Positions 52,482 to 61,160 of a stretch of 64,000 bases of DNA are shown here, one piece after another (the stretch's first letter is position 1; each line of letters starts with the position of its first letter). The stretch is from Pedosphaera sp. GTDB lineage: Bacteria; Verrucomicrobiota; Verrucomicrobiia; Limisphaerales; JADLHS01. Under the pieces are notes generated by a model. It was not told the DNA's origin. It worked only from the letters and a program-made list of their open reading frames with translations, and did not search any database. Both the position numbers and the translations under genes were made by a program. The stretch is from contig SIBJ01000004.1 of NCBI GenBank assembly GCA_009695195.1, positions 25,568 through 89,567 of the forward strand, in the 5' to 3' direction.

Positions 52482-53528
52482 GTGACACGACCAGCACAAT
52501 CCCGGGCAACTTTGAAAGACGTGGCGCGCGAAGCCAACGTTTCGCTCTCCACCGTCTCCTACGTGCTCAACAACAATGCCCACGCCCAACGCATCACCGA
52601 CACCACCAAACAGCGCGTCCGCGACGCCGTACAACGGCTCGGCTACAAGTTCAATCCTATCGGTCGCGCGCTCCAGCGCGGTTATACGAGCCAGGTGATT
52701 CTGCTCATCGTGACGTGGGACCTCGCCACGTCGCACTCGGCCACGGCGATGGCCATCAGCCGGGCGGCGATCGCGAAGGGATTTGAATTGACGGTCCACG
52801 TCGCGGACGACGACGCGGAGGCGGAGGCGTTTCTCAAACGGCGGATGTTGCACAACGCGGGTGGAATTTTGGTGTTGTGGGATTCTCCGGCGATGCGCGC
52901 GAGCTATCTGAACCAACTCGCCGCCGAGGGCGTGCCGGTGGTGGACTTGTTGCCCGACAGTCCGCCGGGCATCTCCACGGTGACGCCCGATCGTGAAAAT
53001 GCTTTCCTCCAAGGAACGAAACACATGATCGAACTCGGGCATCGTCGGATCGGATTGATCTCAGACTCGGAGACGCGACCGAAGACGACGCTTTGCAAAG
53101 TGGCGGGCTACCGGCGGGCGCTGGAAGCGGCGGGATTGAAATTCAATGAAGCATTGGTGGTCAACATCACCGAATTCGGATTCGAAGGCGGCGCCAGCGG
53201 CTTTCCGCGGCTTCTGCAACGCGACGCGAAGGTGACGGCGGCCATCTGCATCAACGACGCCATCGCGGTGGGCGTCATCACGGCGGCGCGGGATGCCGGG
53301 CGGCGCTGTCCGGAAGATTTTTCCGCGGTGGGTTTCGGCGATGCGCCGATCGGAAAGTATTGGCGGCCCGCGTTGACCACGTTCGCCTTGTCCGCGAATC
53401 GTGTGGCCGAGGTCTCGGTCGCACTCGTCAGCGAACTGCGTCAGAGCGTGGCGCCGACCCAGCGGACGATTCTGGTGCCGGAAGAACTGATCATCCGCCA
53501 ATCCACCGGCCCGGTTCCGAACCCGTGA
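52482..53528 (+). CDS. LacI-family transcriptional regulator
   Basis: The product has 348 residues from GTG 52482 (VTRPAQSRATLKDVAREANV). The helix-turn-helix is ATLKDVAREANVSLSTVSYV, with LNNNAHAQRITDTTKQRVRD as the second helix region and hinge. The sugar-binding domain contains FLQGTKHMIELGHRRIGLIS, KVTAAICINDAIAVGVITAA and PEDFSAVGFGD. LacI-family proteins repress or activate sugar genes. A palindrome and a CG-centred operator-like sequence lie just downstream at 53603-53630, before the truncated pseudopilin gene, which suggests local control. Confidence 0.9.
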   Translation: MTRPAQSRATLKDVAREANVSLSTVSYVLNNNAHAQRITDTTKQRVRDAVQRLGYKFNPIGRALQRGYTSQVILLIVTWDLATSHSATAMAISRAAIAKGFELTVHVADDDAEAEAFLKRRMLHNAGGILVLWDSPAMRASYLNQLAAEGVPVVDLLPDSPPGISTVTPDRENAFLQGTKHMIELGHRRIGLISDSETRPKTTLCKVAGYRRALEAAGLKFNEALVVNITEFGFEGGASGFPRLLQRDAKVTAAICINDAIAVGVITAARDAGRRCPEDFSAVGFGDAPIGKYWRPALTTFALSANRVAEVSVALVSELRQSVAPTQRTILVPEELIIRQSTGPVPNP

Positions 53529-53602
53529 CCTCGCTCCGGCAACCTGAATTTTTTCTTCAGAGTACGGAAAACGATTTGACATCCGGCCGGATCCGAAATA
53601 CA

Positions 53603-53630
53603 CAAGTGAAAACACTTGGTTAAACGTTAC
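53603..53630. promoter_or_regulatory. Candidate LacI-type operator region
   Basis: CAAGTGAAAACACTTG (53603-53618) is a perfect inverted repeat with a four-base spacer. Overlapping it is GTTAAACGTTAC (53619-53630), a CG-centred half-symmetric sequence of the LacI operator style. Both lie between the LacI-type gene and the pseudopilin start at 53635, placing the binding site against the translation start. Confidence 0.45.
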
Positions 53631-53634
53631 ACTC

Positions 53635-54325
53635 GTGGATAACACGCCCGTCCAAACTCGCAAGCTGCCGGTGGTTTCGCGTCGGATTTTACGTCGCTTT
53701 CAGCCTGGGTTCACGCTCATTGAATTGCTCGTGGTCATCGCCATCATCGCCATTTTGGCGGCCATGCTCCTGCCAGCGCTGGCCAAGGCGAAAAGCCGGG
53801 CCCATCGGATCAGTTGCCTGAACAATCTCAAACAGATGTCGCTGGGCAGCCAGATGTACGCCGAAGATTTTCAGGGGAATCTGATAGATGATACCCACAC
53901 GTATTCGACGGTCCGTGCCAGTGGGACCAAACCGACGCCGCCGAACTGCTCGCGAGATGAGTCGGACGACGATCTCAATTGGTTGTATCCGCGTTACGTG
54001 TCAGCCTTGGGCAGCTTTGTCTGCCCGAGCACGAGGAACAAAATTGACCAGGCCTTGACCGGTTTGTATGGAGATAACTTTCAGACTTATTTGAAAGATC
54101 TCGCGGCCGCGGCGACCGATCGGAATGGCGTAAACGGTCATAGCTATGAAGTGAAGGGCAACATTCGAACGTCGGACAAAGGCCAACCGACCGTTCGTGA
54201 AAAATTGACGCAAAAACTCGTCCTGACCCGATTTTGCAAGCAGTATACAAAGGTTTCATACGGTTACAAACCTGGCCCTTGCGGAATCTGGTTTGTATAC
54301 GACTCAGATAACGGCGGGATCAACA
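53635..54325 (+). pseudogene. Truncated pseudopilin (type II secretion/pilin-like N-terminal part)
   Basis: From GTG 53635 the frame encodes [20 protein letters not shown] (prepilin cleavage and helix) and [20 protein letters not shown], then a domain with Cys residues. It runs through [15 protein letters not shown], after which the normal ending (usually with DGHV) is replaced. From about 54325 the same frame is an antisense reading of the RACo remnant and stops at 54792. The true C-terminus is missing, so the protein is probably non-functional. Confidence 0.75.
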
Positions 54326-54783
54326 ATGAGCCGGACGATGCGCTTCGAGGATTGCACGTTCAAGTGCCGGCCAAAACCGCCGGCGAGATACAACACGTCG
54401 AGATCCTCGAAACGGATGCCGAAGTTTTGGAAAAGGATTTGCAGGCCAGCGACGTTCGCGCCCTTGGCCTGCGCCAGTTCGTTAATGTCGCTTTCGTTGA
54501 AAGAAATCGTGCGGTCGCCCTTCGCGTCGAGCACGATTCGCCCTTCGTCATGTTCGAATCGTCCGAGGTGATTGATGCGTCCGGTTCGGAGCAGTTCGCC
54601 CAAGAGATCAACCAGACCCGAGCCGCAAATTCCTTCCGCCGGGCCGTCGCCGATGACTTGCACGCGCATCGAGCCGTCGGATTCGATGGCAACTTTCTCA
54701 ATCGCGCCCGTCAGGCCGGGCATCCCGCAGGAAATCGCGCCGCCTTCAAACGCCGGCCCGGCGGGACAGGACGCGTTCACCAT
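54304..54783 (-). pseudogene. C-terminal fragment of a RACo/ASKHA (DUF4445) protein
   Basis: [20 protein letters not shown], then [19 protein letters not shown] and [20 protein letters not shown], match the C-terminal ASKHA domain of corrinoid-activation (RACo) proteins. The end beyond RI is replaced by unrelated sequence that is antisense to the pseudopilin. The frame differs by one base from the N-terminal fragment. These parts once belonged to one ~600-residue ATPase that reactivates corrinoid proteins. Confidence 0.75.
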
Positions 54784-55132
54784 CGCGTGTGACCGCCGGA
54801 TCGAGTTTCAGTTTTTGGCTGTTGGCCGGCAGTTGAAATGCGTGGCGTTCGATCTTCATGTCGCCGCGCCGCAACGTGTGGCAGCGCACGATGCCGGAGT
54901 CCTTCACGATGTGGCAACGGCAGGACAACCGGAAATTCTCTCGCAGGTGGCTCTCCTCCTTTGTGCGCGCGGAGAGCCATTCCATCCCCTCGGTGACTTC
55001 GACGAGACACTCCTTGCACTTGCCCTGCTTGCGACACGATGTGGGAACCTTTATCCCAAACGACTCCGCGTAATCGAACAGCGAAGCTCCGGGCGCAACG
55101 TCGCGCTGCTGGAGGTTAAAATGCAATTGCAT
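54746..55132 (-). pseudogene. N-terminal ferredoxin fragment of the RACo protein
   Basis: From ATG 55132: MQLHFNLQQRDVAPGASLFD then FGIKVPTSCRKQGKCKECLV with C-x5-C-x2-C, and RENFRLSCRCHIV as the fourth Cys, a 2Fe-2S domain like that of RACo proteins. The frame ends about 129 codons in. The linker and first half of the ATPase domain (about 300 residues) that should follow are missing, and the next RACo sequence is in another frame at 54783. Confidence 0.8.
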
Positions 55133-55263
55133 CTTGCGGATTCTGCACAAAAATAGCCGCCGTTGCCAGATGTCTACCATCCCGCCCGGCGGCAAGTTCC
55201 GCAGTTCACTCCCGGAGTGAAGCGCGCCGTTACGCTCGGGCTGGAGAAACTCACGGAACACAC

Positions 55264-56208
55264 ATGAACGCCACCCTCGCCATTGAAATCGGCGGCACAA
55301 AATTGCAACTCGTCCTCGGTGACGAGGCCGGGAAGATTTGTGAGCGGCGACAATTGTCCGTCGCGCCGGCGGAAGGCGCGGAAGGAATCCGTCGGCAGAT
55401 CGCGCGGACGATCACGGAATTGAAACTCGGGCACACGATCGAAGCGGTGGGCGTCGGCTTCGGCGGCCCGGTGGATTGGAAGTCGGGCAGGATTTGTCGT
55501 TCGCATCAAATCGAAGGTTGGTCGGAGTTCGATCTCGCCGGCTGGCTGCGGGAGTTGACCGGCGCGCCGGCGTTCGTGGACAACGATGGGAACGTGGCCG
55601 CTTTGGGTGAAGCACGGCGCGGCGCAGGCGTGGGTTTGGATCCCGTTTTTTACGTCACGCTCGGGAGCGGCGTGGGCGGCGGGTTGGTGACGGCGGGGAA
55701 GATTTTCCACGGCGCGACTCCGGGTGAATCGGAGATCGGCCACGTGCGGCTCAATCGCAATGGAACGACGGTAGAGTCGCGCTGTTCCGGCTGGGCGGTG
55801 GACGCGCGGATTCGTGAATTGAAAACCACTGAGCCCGGCGGCGCGCTCGCCCATCTCCTCGGCGGCACGACCGGTGGCGAAGCCAGACACCTCGGCCCCG
55901 CTCTGGCGCAGGGCGACGCCACGGCGCAGCGGATTCTGCGTGAGGTCGCAGACGATCTGGCTTTCGGCCTTTCGCACGTGGTTCATTTGTTCCACCCGCA
56001 AGCCATCATTCTCGGCGGCGGACTCGCGAAGCTCGGCGAGCCGCTGGCTACCGCCGTCGCGAACGCGCTGCGTTCCCACATCATGGAGGCTTTCGCCCCC
56101 GGCCCGACGATCCGGCTCACCGCGCTGGGCGATGACGCGGTGACGGTGGGCGCGCTCGAATTGGTCACGACGCGAGAGAAACTTCGCCCCCGCTCGATTT
56201 CCTCCTGA
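55264..56208 (+). CDS. ROK-family sugar kinase
   Basis: The product has 314 residues. It starts MNATLAIEIGGTKLQLVLGD (ATP phosphate loop), with AFVDNDGNVAALGEARRGAG (catalytic Asp) and VTLGSGVGGGLVTAGKIFHG. The usual zinc-binding Cys cluster of glucokinase-type ROK proteins is reduced, with GHVRLNRNGTTVESRCSGW retaining only one Cys. It phosphorylates a hexose or amino sugar. It leads a four-gene plus-strand operon with SIS isomerase, HAD phosphatase and PfkB kinase, so it likely feeds that pathway. Confidence 0.88.
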   Translation: MNATLAIEIGGTKLQLVLGDEAGKICERRQLSVAPAEGAEGIRRQIARTITELKLGHTIEAVGVGFGGPVDWKSGRICRSHQIEGWSEFDLAGWLRELTGAPAFVDNDGNVAALGEARRGAGVGLDPVFYVTLGSGVGGGLVTAGKIFHGATPGESEIGHVRLNRNGTTVESRCSGWAVDARIRELKTTEPGGALAHLLGGTTGGEARHLGPALAQGDATAQRILREVADDLAFGLSHVVHLFHPQAIILGGGLAKLGEPLATAVANALRSHIMEAFAPGPTIRLTALGDDAVTVGALELVTTREKLRPRSISS

Positions 56209-56241
56209 CAAACGACAAACACATCGGCATCCTCCCTCGAA

Positions 56242-56811
56242 ATGAATCAATGGATCTCAAATTACGTTCAGGCGCAAAAAGCCGCGCTCGACTCCATCCC
56301 GGCTGACGGCGTGGCGCAACTTGTTCAAACGATGCGCACCGCGCTCCAGCAGGACCGGCAAATTCTTGTGTTCGGCAACGGCGGCAGCGCGGCAAATGCT
56401 TCGCACTTCGCCACCGACCTCGGCAAGGGCGCGTCGGACAAGGTCGGCAAGCTGTTTCGCGTCCTCTCGCTCAACGACAACGTCAGTTGGATGACGGCCA
56501 TCGGAAACGACTACGCCTACGAGGACATTTTCCTCCGTCAGTTGAGGAACTACGGCCGGCCTGGCGACGTCGCGCTCAGTCTCAGCGTCAGCGGCAACTC
56601 GCCGAACTGCGTGAAAGCGCTCGAATGGGCGAAGGCCAACGGACTGCGCACCGTCGCCCTCGTCGGCGCCAAACGCGGACGGATGGCGGAGATCGCGGAA
56701 CAAGTAATTGTCATCAACGATACGCACTACGGTCGCGTCGAGGACGCGCAGATGGGAATCTGCCACCTGCTCTGCTACGCCTTCATCGAACATCCGGAGT
56801 GGGCGAAATGA
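56242..56811 (+). CDS. SIS-domain sugar-phosphate isomerase (GmhA/DiaA-like)
   Basis: The product has 189 residues, the length of GmhA. ILVFGNGGSAANASHFATDL and LSLSVSGNSPNCVKALEWAK are the phosphate-binding loops, with FIEHPEWAK at the end. GmhA turns sedoheptulose-7-phosphate into heptose-7-phosphate for lipopolysaccharide inner core, while DiaA-like members bind DnaA. The gene overlaps the HAD gene (ATGA) and the kinases surround it, which favours sugar-phosphate metabolism. Confidence 0.85.
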   Translation: MNQWISNYVQAQKAALDSIPADGVAQLVQTMRTALQQDRQILVFGNGGSAANASHFATDLGKGASDKVGKLFRVLSLNDNVSWMTAIGNDYAYEDIFLRQLRNYGRPGDVALSLSVSGNSPNCVKALEWAKANGLRTVALVGAKRGRMAEIAEQVIVINDTHYGRVEDAQMGICHLLCYAFIEHPEWAK

Positions 56812-57647
56812 TTCCGGTGAGTTCCGACTTCGCGGGGTTGGTTGAATTCGCACCCGGCTTCGCGCCGCGTCCGGAGATCAGCCACGTGCTGTTTGATTTC
56901 GACGGCACGCTCTCGCTCATTCGCGAGGGCTGGCCCGCAGTGATGGTGCCGATGTTCGTGGAAATGTTGCCGCCATCGAACGACGAATCCGAGGAAGCCC
57001 GCCGGCAGCTTTGCTTCGACGACATCATGCGCCTCAACGGCAAGCAGACGATTTATCAAATGATCCAACTCGCCGAGCGCATCAAAGAGCGCGGCGGCAC
57101 TCCGCGCGAACCGCTGTGGTATAAACACGAATACCTCCGCCGCCTCGACGAACGCATCTGCGGCCGCACGGACGATTTGAAGACTGGAGCGAAGCAGCCG
57201 GACGATTTTCTGGTTCATGGTTCACGGGCGCTGCTGGAATTGCTCCAGCGTCGCGGCCTCCAGCTTTACCTCGCGAGCGGCACGGACGAAAACTTCGTCA
57301 AGGCCGAGGCGGAGGCGCTCGACGTGACGCGCTACTTCGGGCGGCACATTTACGGCGCGCAGGATGACTACAAGCAGTTCTCCAAGAAGATGGTCATCGA
57401 GCGGATCCTGCGCGAGAACCAGATCGCGGGCGCGCAACTCCTCTCCTTCGGCGACGGCTACGTGGAGATTCAAAACACAAAAGAAGCCGGCGGCCTCGCG
57501 GTGGCGGTGGCGAGCGACGAAGCGAACAACGGCTCCGGCCGCGTGGACGAATGGAAACGCCAGCGCCTGCTTGGCGTCGGCGCGGACGTCGTCATCCCGG
57601 ATTTCCGCGACGCCGCTCCCCTGCTCCGCGAAATTCTCGGCAATTGA
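56808..57647 (+). CDS. HAD-superfamily phosphatase
   Basis: The product has 279 residues from ATG 56808, overlapping the SIS stop as ATGA. Motif 1 is HVLFDFDGTLSLIREG (nucleophile Asp), motif 2 LYLASGTDENFVKAEA, motif 3 Lys in FSKKMVIERIL, and motif 4 QLLSFGDGYVEIQNTKEAGG. A helical cap lies between motifs 1 and 2. It probably removes phosphate from the sugar product of the neighbouring isomerase. It is longer than GmhB (about 190), so a heptose pathway is not certain. Confidence 0.85.
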   Translation: MIPVSSDFAGLVEFAPGFAPRPEISHVLFDFDGTLSLIREGWPAVMVPMFVEMLPPSNDESEEARRQLCFDDIMRLNGKQTIYQMIQLAERIKERGGTPREPLWYKHEYLRRLDERICGRTDDLKTGAKQPDDFLVHGSRALLELLQRRGLQLYLASGTDENFVKAEAEALDVTRYFGRHIYGAQDDYKQFSKKMVIERILRENQIAGAQLLSFGDGYVEIQNTKEAGGLAVAVASDEANNGSGRVDEWKRQRLLGVGADVVIPDFRDAAPLLREILGN

Positions 57648-57657
57648 AATTGCGACC

Positions 57658-58689
57658 ATGAACACTTCCCGGTTTCAAACGCTCACCGGGCGATACAACA
57701 AGCTGCGCGTCGCGGTGGTCGGCGACTTCTGCCTCGACCGCTATCTTGAAATTGATCCGGCGCGAAAGGAGATCTCCATCGAGACCGGCCTGCCCGTTCA
57801 CAATGTCGTGGACGTCCGCTCGCAACCGGGCGCGGCGGGGACGATCCTCAACAACCTCGTTGCGCTGGGCGTGGGCGAGATTCACGTCGTGGGATTTGCT
57901 GGCGAGGACGGCGAGGGATTTGAATTGCGCCGCGCCCTCGCGTCGCTCCCGGGCGTCAACCTGGACGGATTTCTGCAAACGCCGCTGCGCCAGACTTTCA
58001 CCTACACCAAACCGCTCGTCGTCGCGCCGGGCAAAGCGCCGCGCGAACTGAACCGGCTCGACCGCAAGAATTGGACGCCCACGCCGCCGTCGTTGCAACG
58101 GGAGATCGCCGCCGTCGTGCGCTGGCTGGCGGAGAAAGTGGACGCGATCGTTTTGATGGATCAGGTGGACCTCGCGGAAACCGGCGTCGTCACGCGGCGC
58201 GTGCTCGAGGCCGTGCGCGTGGCCGCCGCGAAACATCCGCGCCTCCTCGTGCTCGCCGACAGCCGCCGGACCCTGCGCGATTTTCCGCCGGTGTGTTTGA
58301 AAATGAATCGCGCGGAACTATCCCGGCTCTCCCGCAACATTTCACTCCGCTCGCGGGCGGCTGTCCGCGCCACGGCGGCGAAGCTGGCGCGGGCGCGGGG
58401 GAAACCGTGTTTTGTGACGCTGGCCGAACACGGCATCCTCGGCGCCTGGCCGGACGGCACGATTGAACACCTGCCCGCGCTGCCGACGCGCGGAAAAATT
58501 GACATCGTTGGCGCCGGCGACGCCGTGACCGCGAACCTCACCGCCGCGCTGGCCGCGGGCGCGACCTTGCGCGAATCGCTGGAACTGGCGAACGCCGCCG
58601 CTTCGATTGTCATTCATCAACTCGGCACGACGGGCACCGCGTCGGTGACGCAATTGCGGGAAGTTTTCTTCCGCCGCGCGCGAAAATAG
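57658..58689 (+). CDS. PfkB-family kinase, similar to the HldE/RfaE kinase domain
   Basis: The product has 343 residues from ATG 57658 (MNTSRFQTLTGRYNKLRVAV). GDFCLDRYLEIDP and QPGAAGTILNNLVALGVGEI match the N-terminal kinase domain of HldE, and RGKIDIVGAGDAVTANLTAA carries the catalytic GAGD. HldE also has a C-terminal nucleotidyltransferase domain, which is absent here. It likely phosphorylates a sugar-7- or 1-phosphate. It follows the HAD gene by 10 bases and ends the ROK-SIS-HAD-PfkB operon. Confidence 0.88.
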   Translation: MNTSRFQTLTGRYNKLRVAVVGDFCLDRYLEIDPARKEISIETGLPVHNVVDVRSQPGAAGTILNNLVALGVGEIHVVGFAGEDGEGFELRRALASLPGVNLDGFLQTPLRQTFTYTKPLVVAPGKAPRELNRLDRKNWTPTPPSLQREIAAVVRWLAEKVDAIVLMDQVDLAETGVVTRRVLEAVRVAAAKHPRLLVLADSRRTLRDFPPVCLKMNRAELSRLSRNISLRSRAAVRATAAKLARARGKPCFVTLAEHGILGAWPDGTIEHLPALPTRGKIDIVGAGDAVTANLTAALAAGATLRESLELANAAASIVIHQLGTTGTASVTQLREVFFRRARK

Positions 58690-58701
58690 TTACCCGCCAG
58701 T

Positions 58702-60981
58702 TCACTCAAACTCCGCCTGGCTCAACAGCGTCCGATAGACTTCGCGCGCGTGGTCGTAGGCTTTTCGCGCGTCGGCCAGCTCGGCGGGCTTGATGAATTT
58801 TTCCTTCTGCGACCAGCACTGCTCCACGCTTTTCTGACACCAGTCCACGCTGCGACGGCTCGGGGAAACCGGTTTGCCGCCCACCAGCACCCAGATGGGA
58901 TTAGTGTGGGACGATTGGAGAATCCGCAACGCCACCCAACTGCTGCGGTCCATCTTCACGTCGAACGCCACATCCCGCAGTTCGCCATCGGCCACAATTT
59001 TTTTCTCCGCCACGGGAAATCCGTTCACGATGACTTCGAGGAGGACTTCCCGAGATTCGCCGAGGCGCGCGCGTTCGAGACTCCAGTAAGGCTTTTTGTC
59101 GGGGGACAACTTTTGCAAATCGGGGTCGGCCTTTTCGTCCAGGCGCGCGGCGACTTTGGCGGTGATGTGCACCGTGCCGGGCTGGGTCAACGCCAGTTCA
59201 CTCCCGTTCTCGCCGATAGCGGCGGCGTTGACCTTGAAGTCGAGCAAATGACTTTGCCCGTCGCCCACGTAGCTGCGGCCCTGGCGAATGCCTTCGCACC
59301 ACGAGTCGTAATCGAGTTTGCCATCGAGCCGGACGTAGGAACGCCCCAGCCCGACGCGCTGGCCGTAGATGCACGGGAAATCCGTCTCGCCACTGCCGCG
59401 CGTGCGGAAGCCGACATTCAACGTGTGATACCACATGTTCAACTCCCACGTATGCGGCGTGTCCACGAGGGACATGAAATCCACCGCCGGCACCAACTCG
59501 CCGCCCGGCCCTTCGACCCGGTGCGTCACGTCCACGATGTATTCGGCCGCGCCGATGCCGTCGAACGGCGGCACGGTGTAATTGGGGAGCGCGTTTCCCG
59601 GCACCGCCAAGCCCCAGCCCGAATGGGCAGGCCCGCAGACCGCGCCCTGCTTTTTCGCCCAACGCAGCGTGTTCAAACAGAGCGTCGGCCAGTGCTTGGA
59701 AGATTCGCCGCCGGGATAAATTTCCTCCTTGAGCCGCAACAAACACAGGTGGCCGGACTGATGCGAACCGAAGCCGGAGACTTCGATGTCGTAGCGCAGC
59801 AGGTAGGGATATTTGGAAACCTTGTCCACCGCGCCGCAAAAAAACTGTTTCTGAAAATCGAAGCACGGCCCCCACGTCAGGTTCGCGCCGATCTTCAAGT
59901 CCTCGCCGATGCAATGCCGGATCAAGTCCACCGCGAGCACGCCTTCGGTGGGCTGGACGTAATGCGAGCAGCCGGCGGCGTGGATGTGATGATCGCCGGA
60001 CCAATAGCCGAATTTCGCCGGGTCAATCCAGCGTTTCACTTTGAACGCGGCAGTCTGCGGTTTGCCGGCGACGGTGAGCGTGCTTTCTTGCCGGATGGAT
60101 TCCGGGCCGCGCGAAAACTCCACGGTGTAGCGGCCATCCGGAAGTTTGATCGTCTCGCCGTCGGCGCGATAAATCTGCTGGTGAAACGCAAAGTCCGGCG
60201 CGAGTCGTTTACCTTGCGAGGGATAAATGCGCCGCTGCTGATCCCGAATGACAAAGGCCGCCGTCGTCGGCTCGCCGTTTTCATCGCGCACGCGGAGGGT
60301 CACATCCTGCGCGCGCGCGCAGTTGAACAGGAGGTCCACTTCGTTGCGGAAACCGAGGTCCTGCGTCCCCTGCCCCACGTCGAAGGAAAACTTGGCCTCG
60401 CGTTTCCCGGCGTCGCGGCTGTAAAGCTGGACGATGCGATACTCCAGTTTCAGGCCGCTGAGTTTCGGCTGGAGCGGTTGTCCATCGTACGTCATCAGGT
60501 CGAGCCAGCGATTGCCGATATCACCCGCCGGCGAGCCGGCGAGTTTCGCCGCGTTCGTGCTTTCGGCGCGCAAGGCCGCGGTGACGCCGGCTTCGTTCAC
60601 GACCTGCACGAGAAATTGCCGCCAGCCTTGTTCGACGAGTTCCGCCGCCGCCGGGCCGCGCGCCACCTTCACGCGGGATTCGGGATTGATGTTGACGAGA
60701 AACAGACAGTGCGGCGCGAGGGCCGTCTGGATTTTTTCGCTGGCGCGCTTTGCGTCGCCGTCCTGCATCGCGGCCTCAAGCGCCTTCCGCGTGGTCGCAT
60801 CAAATGGCGAACCCACCAGATCCATCGCTTCGGTCAAACGCTGGACCTGCGCGGTCAAGGGTTGCAGTTCAACGTCGGCCACGATGGCCGGCTCGCCCGC
60901 GCCGAACAACGGCACCGCCGAGAGCAGAACCACGAAACAAAGTTCCACGACGCGATGGGAAGCAACTTTTTTGGTCTTCAT
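58702..60981 (-). CDS. CehA/McbA-family metal-dependent hydrolase, exported
   Basis: The product has 759 residues with an N-terminal signal segment (ELCFVVLLSAVPLFGAGEP). A carbohydrate-binding-like N-terminal region is followed by the PHP-like core with YWSGDHHIHAAGCSHY and VCGPAHSGWGLAV, where His and Asp would bind metals. CehA and McbA, the named members, hydrolyse carbaryl esters, but most family members have unknown substrates. Its 3' end faces the PfkB gene (12-base gap, convergent). Function beyond metal-dependent hydrolysis cannot be read here. Confidence 0.8.
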   Translation of the reverse strand: MKTKKVASHRVVELCFVVLLSAVPLFGAGEPAIVADVELQPLTAQVQRLTEAMDLVGSPFDATTRKALEAAMQDGDAKRASEKIQTALAPHCLFLVNINPESRVKVARGPAAAELVEQGWRQFLVQVVNEAGVTAALRAESTNAAKLAGSPAGDIGNRWLDLMTYDGQPLQPKLSGLKLEYRIVQLYSRDAGKREAKFSFDVGQGTQDLGFRNEVDLLFNCARAQDVTLRVRDENGEPTTAAFVIRDQQRRIYPSQGKRLAPDFAFHQQIYRADGETIKLPDGRYTVEFSRGPESIRQESTLTVAGKPQTAAFKVKRWIDPAKFGYWSGDHHIHAAGCSHYVQPTEGVLAVDLIRHCIGEDLKIGANLTWGPCFDFQKQFFCGAVDKVSKYPYLLRYDIEVSGFGSHQSGHLCLLRLKEEIYPGGESSKHWPTLCLNTLRWAKKQGAVCGPAHSGWGLAVPGNALPNYTVPPFDGIGAAEYIVDVTHRVEGPGGELVPAVDFMSLVDTPHTWELNMWYHTLNVGFRTRGSGETDFPCIYGQRVGLGRSYVRLDGKLDYDSWCEGIRQGRSYVGDGQSHLLDFKVNAAAIGENGSELALTQPGTVHITAKVAARLDEKADPDLQKLSPDKKPYWSLERARLGESREVLLEVIVNGFPVAEKKIVADGELRDVAFDVKMDRSSWVALRILQSSHTNPIWVLVGGKPVSPSRRSVDWCQKSVEQCWSQKEKFIKPAELADARKAYDHAREVYRTLLSQAEFE

Positions 60982-61160
60982 AGTGATTACTGCTCCACCT
61001 TGCGCGGTTCCCCAGTCGCCAGCCAGAAAAAAATTTCACGGAACCCGCGCGCACCCAATCTCACGACGGGCCGCGAAACAATCGCTTGACCGCCCGGCAT
61101 CCGAACTGAAAATGATCACCTGTTGAAACCCTGACTGTGAACCGGCAACCCCGGCAAATC

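Noticed and set aside
58750..61089. A 779-codon plus-strand frame opposite the CehA/McbA-like gene
   Set aside because: It is antisense to a gene with a clear signal peptide and metal motifs. Its translation is Arg/Ala/His-rich with no domain, typical of a GC-rich shadow frame.
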